29,303 nucleotides of DNA from NCBI RefSeq assembly GCF_001949145.1, contig NW_019091693.1, forward strand, positions 53,989 through 83,291, read 5' to 3'. A model generated the notes under the pieces. It made no database searches and had not been told where the DNA came from. It worked only from the letters and a program-made list of their open reading frames with translations. The position numbers and the translations under genes were made by a program. The DNA comes from Acanthaster planci. Taxonomy: Eukaryota; Echinodermata; Asteroidea; Valvatida; Acanthasteridae. This document shows, one piece after another, positions 17,402-26,503 of this stretch. Each line of letters opens with the position of its first letter. The first letter of the stretch is position 1.

Positions 17402-18284
17402 GTTTGACATGGTCTCGAGCAGTCTGATTGGCGCGTTGCCTTGCAACCATGAGAGTGCTCATTTATATCATTATCATTACAAATGTATTGCATTTTATAA
17501 CCACCGCCAGGCATATTTTCGGGATGCCCCAAATGTGTCACTTATTCTAATTGGTAATCAAGGAAAAGGAAGGATTCCAATCTTTACTCTTTAAACCCTG
17601 AAATGTACTGTGCCGTCTCAATGCAGAGTAACTTGTCATAGCACTGGAAGGTGCTCCGTCTGACCGAATCATCTAGCACTCTATTGCGCCAACCATCCAC
17701 CCTACCTTACAGCATCAGCCCGAATTGTTGTCGACTTTCTGCGACATGTTGTATTCTTGGACAATTGGCACATAAGCCCCGCTCTAGTGCACAAGATGAC
17801 CCAGCAAGTGTTTGGAACTCGTTGAACAGTGCAAACCCCCAATAAGGACCCCATGAACCGACATGATCCACCCTAAAAAAGGGCAACTATGTGTTGTTTG
17901 ACAGGACGCCAAAAACGTGTAACAAGTTCTAACTAAAGACATTCGTTGCTAAAAAAGTTCCGGTGCGCTGTGGCAGTTGTATAAAGACTTGCCGTCTTCA
18001 ACGATTATAATAAATACATACGAGGAAGTGACTTAGAATCACAAATGTGTCAGTACTTCGCACTTCATCATCGATCCCTGAAATGATGGAAACACTTTGT
18101 TTAGTTATCTAAACAACAGCGTCCAACAGCGTCCGCTCACTAGCTTGGATTTCCCGGTCATTGATGAACTTTTGTCCGCCTGCAGAACGACCAACTTAAC
18201 TTGAATACCTTTCAAGTGGACAAGTGACAAAACTGATTTTTTTTTTGCAGAATGAGTACCAAACACACTCGCTAATTGTGAGAA
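17402..18284. other. Spacer without recognised gene
   Basis: Contains a plus-strand ORF at 17651-17845 with no family. Two back-to-back copies of acagcgtcc occur near 18117-18136. The poly-T plus CAG at 18238-18250 looks like an acceptor. Confidence 0.35.
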
Positions 18285-18518
18285 GTGCTAGAATCAAAAA
18301 TGTCTAAATGCCTTGAAACCATTCGTAGTTACAAATTCCAATTTGGCAATGGTGCGCACCAGCCATCAACGCATCAAGTTCCCAGAATAGTCAGGGAAGG
18401 CCATACAGAGCACACAATGCGAGGCAGATTGCCTCTTGAATCTGCCACGAGTCGGAGAGATTTCCTTGCCTATAACACCGAAGTTGCGACATGGACCAAG
18501 CTGCTTGTGATGGTCTGA
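18251..18518 (+). CDS. Possible exon, unknown product
   Basis: Behind a strong acceptor-like tract (TTTTTTTTTGCAG) an open frame (ORF from 18285) reads MSKCLETIRSYKFQFGNGAH, then HQVPRIVREGHTEHTMRGRL and ATSRRDFLAYN, to a TGA at 18518. After the stop another frame still reads protein-like (VKELKTETGRKPRGAS, then VYAFINELPEETCYG). The composition is balanced and basic, not low-complexity. I do not recognise it. It is perhaps a decayed gene of about 18.25-18.75 kb. Confidence 0.3.
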
Positions 18519-19294
18519 GTCAGGACGTCACCGAGCGCAGTAAAGGAACTGAAGACAGAAACCGGCAGAAAGCCTCGTGGAGCTAGTATGGGAAGTTTAC
18601 GGAGTGTCTATGCTTTCATAAATGAACTTCCTGAGGAAACATGTTATGGATCGACAAACATGAATGACATTTGGTATAAGATGAAACAGGTGCCATCATC
18701 CATTTGTTCAACCCAATTCCATTGCAAGGTTATTCAGATCAGAATGTGTGCAAGCAGTTTTAGTTAACCTGGAGTCTACATCAGACATAAGGCTTGGGGG
18801 TGGCCATGAAACATGCAGAGAAGTCGGCATCGCTATTACAAATCCTACGCTGTCGAAGAATTTGAAGGTAAAGGATCGGAGTTCTGGCACTTGAGGTGCG
18901 AGAATCTGTGGGTTTGCGATGTTTGTTTGTGCTAAATTTCTGCACCCGTCCAGGATGGTGACACAACGGGTGTGTTGTGTCCAGGAAGTTCGATATCAAT
19001 TCAGTGAGACAGTGAAAAAACAATGGGGGTGTCCTGCATTTCTGGATTTGTGATTTTTTGGGTAGCAAGGTAGAAAACTGACGTGACGAGTTTGGTTGCA
19101 TTGGGTCACCAGAGCCAATGAAACCTTGGATTGTGTTAGTAACAATGTCTTGATGCTCTTGTGACGCAAAACAACGTCAGACTGATACATCCCCTCTCTC
19201 TGCACTGTCCTTTTCCACTGTACTGTTGGCACACCGTGCACCTGTCATCGAGGAACCTCGGAAAGGATTTGACCTCATCGGGATGTCCTTTACT
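18519..19294. other. Spacer with overlapping chance ORFs
   Basis: Minus- and plus-strand ORFs overlap here (18781-19101, 18996-19241, 19161 onward). None has a recognised motif. Confidence 0.3.
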
Positions 19295-19477
19295 CTACTC
19301 CCTCCTTTTTCCGCAATCTTTATTTTTTTGGCCCACTTTCCTCACCGTTTTCCGGGTCCTTTTGGCCAGAGCATCCTCCGGGTGTCGCTTTAAACAAACA
19401 AGAACCACTTCGAACCTTCTCAGAGAACCGTTGGTGTTCTTTCTTCTTTTTGTCCAACTTTCTCTCCTTTTTTCCAT
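19295..19477 (-). CDS. Lys/Arg-rich ORF, unknown product
   Basis: About 60 codons, very basic (MEKRRESWTKRRKNTNGSLR, then RHPEDALAKRTRKTVRKVGQ). It could be a fragment of a nucleic-acid-binding protein. It is read on minus through a T/C-rich plus strand, so composition alone would produce Lys/Arg codons. Low confidence. Confidence 0.25.
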   Translation of the reverse strand: MEKRRESWTKRRKNTNGSLRRFEVVLVCLKRHPEDALAKRTRKTVRKVGQKNKDCGKRRE

Positions 19478-19739
19478 GCGAAAGCATGTCGTCGATCGGT
19501 TGTTTCTTCTAAATGTGGTCTGCTTTAGGCACAGTTAATGGGCAAAAACGTGTTTCCATGCCCTAAAGTTGGATATTTTGTAGTTCAGCCAACATAACAT
19601 TGAATTTCCCGATCTTGTGGAGAATAATTAAATTAAGTGTCCTCGACAGAAGCCTGTGAATCAAACCCCCTGGAAAATGTAAAATTACCACTCCAGAATC
19701 AAAATCTAAGTCAGGCTAGGAGGTCCCCCAAACGAAAAG

Positions 19740-20141
19740 AGCCTAGAAAACAAATAACTATTTAAGGTGACAAATGAGAGCTCGCTCCCTTGCAATTGGG
19801 AAAAGCCCTACACCTCGGTTGCCCCTCTGAAGCACTTTAATCCCACCTTTCGAGTTACCACTTCGGAAACAACTATCGGTGTGGGCAATTAAGTTTCTCC
19901 GACTTTGGACAGTTTCTATGCCTAGCACTATTAATTGTCTAAGTATTTGGTTTGAGGCATGAGACCATGAAACTCTGGTTTACTCTGTCTCTCTTGGACT
20001 GTTTGCTCACACCGATACTTGTTTCCGCAGGGGTAGCTGGGGCGTACTGCCGTACGTGCTTCAGAGGGGCACAGCTTTTTCCCATGGCAAGGGAGCGAGT
20101 TCTCATTTGTCGCCTGAAATAATGATTTGTTTTCTAGGCGC
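19740..20141. mobile_element. Foldback element with long diverged inverted arms
   Basis: Left arm about 19740-19890 and right arm about 20000-20141 are inverted copies. Blocks such as cctagaaaacaaat, gacaaatgaga, ctcgctcccttgc, cccctctgaagcac, cggaaacaa and tatcggtgtg match in order, with one gap of about nine bases and other differences; overall identity is roughly 70-80 percent. The loop is about 110 bp. No transposase is inside. A MITE or foldback transposon is the likeliest reading. Confidence 0.75.
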
Positions 20142-20329
20142 TGTTCGTGTTTTTTCGTGCTTTTTCCCAAGCACGTTTGGTTTAGGCAACTGCTGCATGG
20201 ACAAATTGTGTCTTTTCATCATTGCTTCATCCAGATAACAGACACTCGCCATGACAAAACTTTTTCTTTGAAATAAAAGCACTTGTATTTATATTACTTT
20301 AAAACGCTTTAATTTAATTTAAAAACGAC

Positions 20330-20577
20330 AATGAGACCTAAACCCCAGCCACCCACTCAAAGTGCCTGCAGCCATCAAACGTGAACGCAGAGAGGTGACG
20401 ATTATGCATAGCCCGAGCGCCATCGATGCCATACGTATATTCACAGCCAAGTTTACGACTTTAGGCATAGATGGCATCATTGTGCCGGCCACCACCAAGT
20501 TAGCTTTCAAACTGGAGCGAGATGGTAAATCGGACACCAACTGCATCGTGTACAACAACCTTGTGCGTACCAGGTGA
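20330..20577 (+). pseudogene. N-terminal fragment, possible Polinton/adintovirus-like capsid gene
   Basis: An open frame reads PAAIKRERREVTIMHSPSAI, then DAIRIFTAKFTTLGIDGIIV, PATTKLAFKLERDGKSDT and NCIVYNNLVRTR before a stop at 20577. A short basic lead followed by this beta-rich, Ile/Thr/Phe-patterned stretch reminds me of the N-terminus of capsid-like proteins from Polinton/Maverick-type elements in cnidarian genomes. This is recollection, not a search result. Such proteins run to several hundred residues and this piece is about 75, so it is a remnant. The upstream ATG at 20330 is out of frame by a small shift. No polymerase B, integrase, protease or ATPase of a Polinton was found nearby. 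Confidence 0.38.
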
Positions 20578-20639
20578 AAGAACTCAACAATGTCCAGACA
20601 GTCACTTAATCGTTGCAATTGATGCAATTGATGCTTAGT

Positions 20640-20860
20640 TTAAAAAAGGAAACGACTACCAGACAAGATAACAAATGTTTTGTCAAGATAACAAATTTTG
20701 AAGTCAAGATGAACTGTTTGCACTGAGTGTATTGAAATGATAAAGGTGCATATAACTCGGAATACACGTTTTCATGGAAAACAAAAGACTCCTGTGTTAG
20801 CATGCATTTGTGAGCAAGGGAAGCGCCTTCCAGAACATTACTGCATAAAACAGCGGATTG
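20640..20860 (-). repeat. Inverted counterpart of 15920-16120
   Basis: Minus-strand sequence here matches the plus strand of 15920-16120 at about 75-80 percent by eye over the best 70 bp (cttttgttttccatgaaaac..., ttatatgcacctttatcatt). Both strands stay partly open in both copies, so the coding direction is uncertain. Confidence 0.6.
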
Positions 20861-21021
20861 CCCAGTTGGAAGCAAGTAAGCCTGAGAAAGAGAGAGACCC
20901 AGACAAAAACAGCAACTACCAAAATTTGATTTTGGGTGGACTTCTGATCTGCTCTCGCATTGTTAATAAAAAAGTCTACCTCAAGTACCCTAAACAAGGC
21001 ACCAAGCTCGCCAGCACCTGA
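20737..21021 (+). CDS. 94-codon ORF with membrane segment, module copy Y
   Basis: It begins at an ATG (MIKVHITRNTRFHGKQKTPV), continues ACICEQGKRLPEHYCIKQRI, then an acidic/basic linker (KPEKERDPDKNSNYQ), a hydrophobic ILGGLLICSRIV and a basic tail ending GTKLAST. The hydrophobic part aligns codon for codon with the transmembrane ORF at 15150-15236 (ILGGLLI in both, third-position differences such as ttg/tta and ggt/ggc). The N-terminal part resembles, at nucleotide level, the minus strand near 15960. No known family. The ORF is intact and is the best candidate in the window for a small functional protein, although its exon structure is unknown. Confidence 0.4.
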   Translation: MIKVHITRNTRFHGKQKTPVLACICEQGKRLPEHYCIKQRIAQLEASKPEKERDPDKNSNYQNLILGGLLICSRIVNKKVYLKYPKQGTKLAST

Positions 21022-21089
21022 GACTTCAGAAATAGAGTAAAACTAATCTCCGTTTCGTTATATAATAATTTTTAAAAAGGAGTAAAGAA

Positions 21090-21121
21090 CACATCGACGT
21101 AAACGGAATCGCAAACACTGA
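21090..21121 (+). pseudogene. Short basic frame, module copy Y
   Basis: RTHRRKRNRKH then TGA, preceded by a stop. It aligns with MSKTHRRKRNC at 15321-15356. The conserved string cgtaaacggaat is shared at the nucleotide level. Confidence 0.3.
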
Positions 21122-21174
21122 ATATTGTCGTAAGCCTCTTTTCCATGGGAGACACCATGCTCGGTCAGTAGTTA

Positions 21175-21435
21175 TTGGTAGTGAAAACGCCAGACATGGA
21201 CCGACTCAACATCAAAGACGCGGCTAGAAATGACTACAATCTGAAAATCGCTAGCGGTGTGTTGCTCATGCCAAGGTGGCTAGTAAACAAAGGTTTGTTG
21301 CAGAAGAACGGTATTGAACGGACGCAGTACGAATGTTGCGAACAGAAAAAAATTACATGTAAAAAATTCTCCTGTTTTGGAAACCTTCCATTGCATTCAT
21401 ATGCGCCATTTACAGCGGTTGGAGAAAGTCCTTAA
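21175..21435 (+). CDS. 86-codon ORF with PDMDRL start, module copy Y
   Basis: The frame reads TPDMDRLNIKDAARNDYNLK, then LLMPRWLVNKGLLQKNGIER, a Cys-rich stretch (YECCEQKKITCKKFSC) and a stop at 21435. The N-terminal part matches PPDLDRLSVEDAARWL in copy X. No domain is recognised. The copy here is open five times longer than the copy at 15427. Confidence 0.35.
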   Translation: MVVKTPDMDRLNIKDAARNDYNLKIASGVLLMPRWLVNKGLLQKNGIERTQYECCEQKKITCKKFSCFGNLPLHSYAPFTAVGESP

Positions 21436-22030
21436 TTTGCAATACGTCAAGGAGCCTCGATTTAAAAAAAATAATTTCCACATAAAAATTTTTTGGAAAA
21501 ACTTCACAAAATCGAAAAACTAGGGGTGTCCCAAATTTTTGTAAGTCTTCTTCAGAAAAATGAAAAATATGACACAATTAAAGCAAGAGAAGATGTTTGC
21601 ACAGTATGAGTTGATATTCTTTCTTCATTTGCTTAGGAAATGATCCTTGACAATTTTGAAATTAACCACGCGAAACTTCGTTGGTATGTGCAACTGAGCG
21701 AATTCAGGGGCATGTGCAACTAACTAAATTGCCACCGTGAACATACGTGCGCCAGACCGATCGGAGCGCTAGTAACTCATGGCGGGAATGCTATTGCCGC
21801 TCCCAGTTGTTTGGCGCAGTGTCGGCACATATCCACTTCTGTAGCTTTTTTTAAGAGACCTCTCTTGCGTTACATTCTCTTAAGATCTGCGCTTTGATGT
21901 CTTTGATTTTTTGAGGCTTGTAAACTTTAGTTTGTGGGTTTACAAGGTCTCTGCTTGTTTTCGGACCGCCAACGTTGCTGTCGTATTTTTATTAATATAT
22001 ACAAATTTTACAAAAACTTACGAAAGCCCC
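21436..22030. other. Gene-free spacer
   Basis: Includes, at 21680-21765, a segment resembling 1090-1175 in the same orientation (gcatgtgcaactaactaaat). No coding signal is recognised. Confidence 0.4.
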
Positions 22031-22119
22031 ATTCGTTAATTACGGATTATTTTCAATTCGTTATTGCGGATTTTCTATATCGTTATTACATATGCTTCAT
22101 TTCGTTATTACAGATTATC
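22031..22119 (+). repeat. Degenerate tandem repeat, about four units
   Basis: Variants of attcgttattacggatt recur at about 22031, 22056, 22079 and 22099 (attcgttaattacggatt, attcgttattgcggatt, tatcgttattacatatg, tttcgttattacagatt). Period about 20-25 bp, mutated. Confidence 0.6.
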
Positions 22120-22503
22120 TATTTGATCTGGTGTACTTCCTGTGAATGTTATCAATATAACATTTACTAAACTGACAGGTTTGGAAAGAAGAGCAGTCAC
22201 ATGTGGAAATGTGTTGGAAACGTCCTCAACAATACGAACAAACCTGTGATTTGTGACGTGATTTTAACGAAATCTCAAAGTGGGGTCTCGGTAAAGTATA
22301 TCAAAGGCAAAGAATGGACACTATTTGTTGCAGCTTTTGTGTTTCGAAATCTTTAATTTAGTGGTTCTTTGTTGCAAATATAGAGTGGCTTCTGATAAAA
22401 GAACTCTGTTCATTACTGTTTATCAAGTTCTTATATGCCTTTCATTGTTACCTTGGTCCTTTGGTTTTACCCCAAAGGTATCCAAAACTGGAAAAAAATG
22501 CAT

Positions 22504-22535
22504 GTATCTTTCAATGGTACGCCATTGAAAGATAC
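22504..22535. repeat. Perfect 14-bp stem hairpin, TACG loop
   Basis: GTATCTTTCAATGG at 22504-22517, loop tacg, and the exact reverse complement at 22522-22535. Confidence 0.9.
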
Positions 22536-22923
22536 TTCAAAGATTACAAATCAATGAAACATTGGCTGTCAAAAATATAGCAAATGTCCAGTTCAACAAT
22601 ACATCTTCATTACGACTGTTTCCTTAGCAGCAGGTTTTCTGTAATTTACATGTTTTTTATGCATATGCATGCAAGTGCCTTGTTTAGTTTAGTTAATTCA
22701 AAGTATACGGGGATCACCTAATGTGTTTGAAACTAATAATTGAGAAAATTATCTTACTCATATACTCTATACTCATCGTAAAATTGCACAAAGCGGTTTA
22801 TTATAATGATGACTGTTACTATTCAATTGGTATTCAAGGGAAAAAGGGAATTATATAGATGTTTACATATATATACGTTTTGATGATCTTTAAAATGTGC
22901 CTGGTGTTTAAAGTTTTCCGAAA
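22536..22923. other. Gene-free spacer
   Basis: AT-rich, no ORF over 60 codons and no repeat recognised. Confidence 0.45.
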
Positions 22924-22983
22924 AGATTTTATTCTTACTGAAAGGCGCAATTGGTACTCTACCTTTCAGTAAGAATAAAATCT
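22924..22983. repeat. Perfect 22-bp stem hairpin with 16-nt loop
   Basis: Arms 22924-22945 (agattttattcttactgaaa, then gg) and 22962-22983 are exactly complementary. The stem length equals a mature microRNA and the loop size is in the usual range. It lies in otherwise featureless DNA. Alternatives are a foldback or TIR relic. Confidence 0.9.
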
Positions 22984-23841
22984 CTGTGGCTGTTTTGTCT
23001 TACCCGTAATCACCACTTTGCTTAAAAAAGGTGGGCATAATTATTTCTGTATTTATCATCCAACAAACGTGTCAGTAAAACACACAATAGGTTTAAATTT
23101 TAATCTTCAATTTCATACATCACATTAACAATGGGGGTTGTTTGTGGGTTACATAATTTTATGAACATCTTGTACACGTTCACAACTATACAATTTTTTT
23201 ACAGTTCTTCAAGAATTGTTCAAGACTTTTGTATAGTCATTGGTAGAATTGAGGCATTTATTTGTTCCGATCTTGTTCGTTTTCCATCATAAACAATATT
23301 AAGTAAATTGGAGTTTATAATCTTCTATATACTCATTACTCATTAAGGATTGAAGGGAAAATTGCCCAAACTAAAGCTGTCATTATTATACAATCCCAAT
23401 AAAGCTTCGTGCATGATTTTCAAATTTCGCAAAATGTTTCAAAATATGGCATTTTTACAGAAATGGGCTGCTGAAACAATAAAGAAAATCTAAGTTCCTT
23501 TTTGTTTGTTTCAAGGATCCCATGAATTAAATCCTATTTTCTTACTAAATGCACCATCTACGAATCGTGTAACTGTTGTGATTCATTTATAAGGCTTTTG
23601 AAAGTTGAAATCATGTCTATTAACTAAATAATGTGCAGCAAGAACATTATCAGGTATACTGCAAGGTAATCTGTATAAAGGTGTTATGTTTACTGGTATA
23701 TGCCTGCATATAAGACAGAAACATAACACTGGTGGTATACAAGTCTATGTCATCCAGGACCATTCTTCTGGGACTTTTGTAAAAAAAACATTCACTCTTC
23801 AATATTAACAGGCACAGACATATTGACGCTATTCATCAAGA
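22984..23841. other. Gene-free spacer
   Basis: About 860 bp of AT-rich sequence without a supported gene or repeat. Confidence 0.45.
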
Positions 23842-24087
23842 TTGTACAAACTCGAACAAGGATATAAATCCTTTAATCTGCAAGGATTATCGACCCCCGT
23901 AGACGCACTCACTGCCGCATACATCAATCTCATCTTGATGCACCTCTACAAGGAAGTTATTTGCTCCATGATGGAGCTGTGGTATAGTATGCATTACCAG
24001 GAGCCGTCCAAATGGGCTATGGCAATTCCTGGGGGGGGTTATACGATGGGCATTTCACTCCTTTACAACAGTGTGGAAGCCTTTTAA
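23842..24087 (+). CDS. 81-codon ORF, unknown product
   Basis: It reads LSTPVDALTAAYINLILMHL, then YKEVICSMMELWYSMHYQEP and SKWAMAIPGGGYTMGISLLY, ending VEAF and a stop. It has G/C-richer, protein-like composition (one amphipathic or hydrophobic stretch) and stands out from the surrounding AT-rich DNA. No family is recognised. It lies just upstream of repeat copy B and may belong to the same element or a neighbour. Confidence 0.25.
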   Translation: MYKLEQGYKSFNLQGLSTPVDALTAAYINLILMHLYKEVICSMMELWYSMHYQEPSKWAMAIPGGGYTMGISLLYNSVEAF

Positions 24088-24128
24088 TAACATAATATTA
24101 ATAACCTTCATACATCAGCCTGAATACT

Positions 24129-24439
24129 GTGCACAAATCACACTTTCCTAGACCAGTTCATTTGGACTTCACCTGGATCATATTCAGAAAGCACAGCTCC
24201 ATTTGTCTTGGAAGATCTCCAATCGAAATAGCCTTCATCTTTCAGTGGGCAGAAGAAGTCTGTCCAAAATTGAATGCAGTTATTTTCTCAGCATGCCCCA
24301 CCAAAACTCAATCCTTTGGTTATTGTGACTGGTTCCCTGCATGAAACTCTTGTTTCATGATCCCTTCTACGAAATTGCTGCATCTGTCGGAGTGTTTCCA
24401 GTCCCAAGATTGGCTCATTGTACATACTTCGAGCAACAA
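24129..24439. other. Open but unrecognised stretch
   Basis: A plus-strand ORF (24129-24344) and a minus-strand ORF (24320-24511) meet at an 8-bp perfect hairpin (catgaaac tctt gtttcatg, 24340-24359). No motif is recognised on either strand. Confidence 0.25.
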
Positions 24440-24919
24440 AGCACACTTTGAGAAACCGTGAATAAAGCGCTTATGAACCATGTAAATTATAATTAGGGTT
24501 TTTCTTGTCAATCCCGTCAGTTCTCAACATTTCAGGACCATTCAATGAGGACACTACAAAGAATGTGAACTTGGTAATGAACAATTTAACGGTGTGATTG
24601 AGGCAACAAAACTATGTGCTGGATACGATAAACTCCTAAATACACACTGATACTGGAGGTTGGTTTCCAAAAAGGTCGTCTTAGGTCTCCATTTGGGAAA
24701 GGTTTATTCTGAACTTTTTGGTTAATTTTCCGTCTTTTAAGGAAGAAGTAATGCTCATGTACCTATCCATGATTCAGATCCTTCTCATTGATTCAGACTC
24801 TTCTAACAGTACCTTCCTAGTTTCGAGGTTTGCATCCATGTGCCAAAGTGAGTTGGGAGCTGGTACCGATTAAACTCTCCTAGGAATGGTCAATGCCTAT
24901 CTGTGTGGTGTTATTTCAG

Positions 24920-25147
24920 GATCAACTGACCTCACTGCAGTCCTCTCTGTCTCTCTCTAAAGAAACAGACCCTGACTGTGTAAAAGTCCTCCCATCGTCT
25001 GAAATTGATTCGGCAAGATTATCAATTTCTTACTTCAACAAATCATTTTTGTTCCGTTTGTTTTCTGGCCAATACCATACATTACACAGAGGGTTACTGA
25101 AGCCAGCAAGGCATTCTCAGACACTAACAGGGTTCTATTCTTCCTAA
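24920..25147 (+). pseudogene. Exon-like ORF shared with 5101-5208
   Basis: Behind the acceptor TTATTTCAG, the frame reads DQLTSLQSSLSLSKETDPDC, VKVLPSSEIDSARLSISYFN and on to GFYSS and a stop at 25147. It is open where copy A is broken. The protein is unknown; composition is Ser/Leu rich. Confidence 0.35.
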
Positions 25148-25487
25148 ATTCAATCAATGTTTAATTTAATCCAACGCAGTGAAACGCAAGTCCCACAGCG
25201 CTATCATATTCAACTATTATGTGTTGGAGTCTCATGGGAAAATCAATGACCAGGCCAAATTATTGTGTACATGTACGTGTACACGATTGAGTGGTAGTTG
25301 AGGTGGGGTAAACAGGCTTCGATAACGATAAAAAAAATGAAAACGATCAAACAAATTGATTCAATACTTTGAATCGTTCGAATCGATTGTAGAGCAATTT
25401 TTCTTGGCGAAAACTTTCTTTGACCAATCAGAGTTGAGCTTTGGGATTACGTCATGCGGGCTGGACACCCCCTCTCAAAAAAAATTG

Positions 25488-25615
25488 ACGACGAAAAATT
25501 GATTACAGAAGTCGAAAAGAACGAAGTTTTGTACAACTAATCCACTCCACTGTTTAAAGAATAAATAAAAAGAAAGACATTTGGAGAGAGATTGGAGACA
25601 GACTTTAATGCAGTG
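25488..25615 (+). pseudogene. MADF-like exon, second copy, disabled
   Basis: It reads EKLITEVEKNEVLYN, then TAA, then STPLFKE. After a one-base slip the other frame gives KKKDIWREIGDRL, then TAA (CTT TAA TGC, where copy A still has CAA), before the donor GTG|GTAAGC at 25616. The start ATG of copy A is absent here. The stop after LYN is at the same codon as in copy A. The MADF domain would bind DNA for the Harbinger transposase. Confidence 0.6.
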
Positions 25616-25873
25616 GTAAGCATGTTTTTATTAACGTTCCAAAACAATTAATAACATATTTTAGGCGAAGGCCTTAACAAACAGGAACAAATCCAAAGTA
25701 GCCTTAAGACATGTAAAACCTGAAGGTTTGCTGTTACCAATACCAGGTAAGGTTACAATTACAAAAATAATGTGCAGCCAGTGGAGCCATACCAGCCATT
25801 CTCATACCAGTACTTACTGATACCGGTGTTGATCAAACGTGACTCTTGCACAAATTTATTATACTTTGTGTTT

Positions 25874-25918
25874 AGCTGATTTCCCTAGAAATGGATTTAA
25901 TTTAGAGGGAAATCGGCT
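25874..25918. repeat. Inverted 13-bp arms at the end of copy B
   Basis: AGCTGATTTCCCT (25874-25886) and AGGGAAATCGGCT (25906-25918) are complementary with one mismatch. The right arm, in the direction gggaaatcggctccgcacag, resembles the beginning of copy A on plus (gggaaatcagctccgtacaa, 3825). So two element ends seem to face each other here. Confidence 0.6.
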
Positions 25919-26503
25919 CCGCACAGACAGTGCAAACATTTTTGGCTTATGGTAGACAATGATCATATGACAGAGAGGAAAGTATCCTCCATGGACAGAG
26001 TGTGGTCTGTGGATGAAACGACAGAGTATAGACAGAGTCAGTGATATACTCTGCCCCTTTTCAACACTGTAAACAATGGCTTCGGCTAGGTAGAACACGT
26101 GTGATTTGTTCTCCCTGTATCCTCCATGCAATTACATTATTTTAAAACACTTTTTGGGTATTACATGTATTATCAGGAATAACAGTTGAAAACTGCTGAT
26201 TGAGCTTTGAAATCAAATTTACTAACGTAACACTTTGGACACTGGGCTCAAAAGTATACCGAGATATTCTCTCTAGTGATGAAAGCTGTAGTATTTACGC
26301 AGAACATCCTTACAGTGACATGGTAGGATATTCATACAAAGCATGTCTGAAGCAGGTGCTTATTTGCCATTTTACCCCTCTGCCTGTCGCTCAATTTGTA
26401 TCGATACATCAGTGCCACCGCAAGCGGCCTACCCGATCCATGCGCAGAATTGTCGTCAGAACTTCTGAAGTCTAACCACAAACAATATTTGTCTTTTAGA
26501 TAA
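25919..26503. other. Spacer with weak ORFs
   Basis: A minus-strand ORF at 25859-26131 and a plus-strand ORF at 26200-26475 (Cys/His-containing, no family). No supported gene. Confidence 0.3.

Larger units (their letters stand above)
24440..25886 (+). repeat. Inverted repeat copy B (pairs with 3823-5670)
   Basis: Plus-strand counterpart of copy A. Matching blocks appear in the same order: cttatgaaccatgtaaatta (24470), tcaatcccgtcagttctcaa (24510), the exon behind TTTCAG at 24919, the region 25180-25480, the MADF exon (25488-25615), ttaggcgaaggcc (25663), and cccaa- and aca-rich intron sequence to 25886. It lacks the segment corresponding to 4029-4399. The BESS exon has no counterpart: similarity stops at 25886. 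Confidence 0.85.

Noticed and set aside
17127-17541. Several plus- and minus-strand ORFs with similar C-terminal peptides
   Set aside because: They are the two strands of the 51-bp snapback read in different frames, so the peptide similarity is a consequence of the palindrome.
22840-22900. Possible promoter (tatata-rich patch)
   Set aside because: TATA-like words are everywhere in this AT-rich DNA and no start of a supported gene follows.
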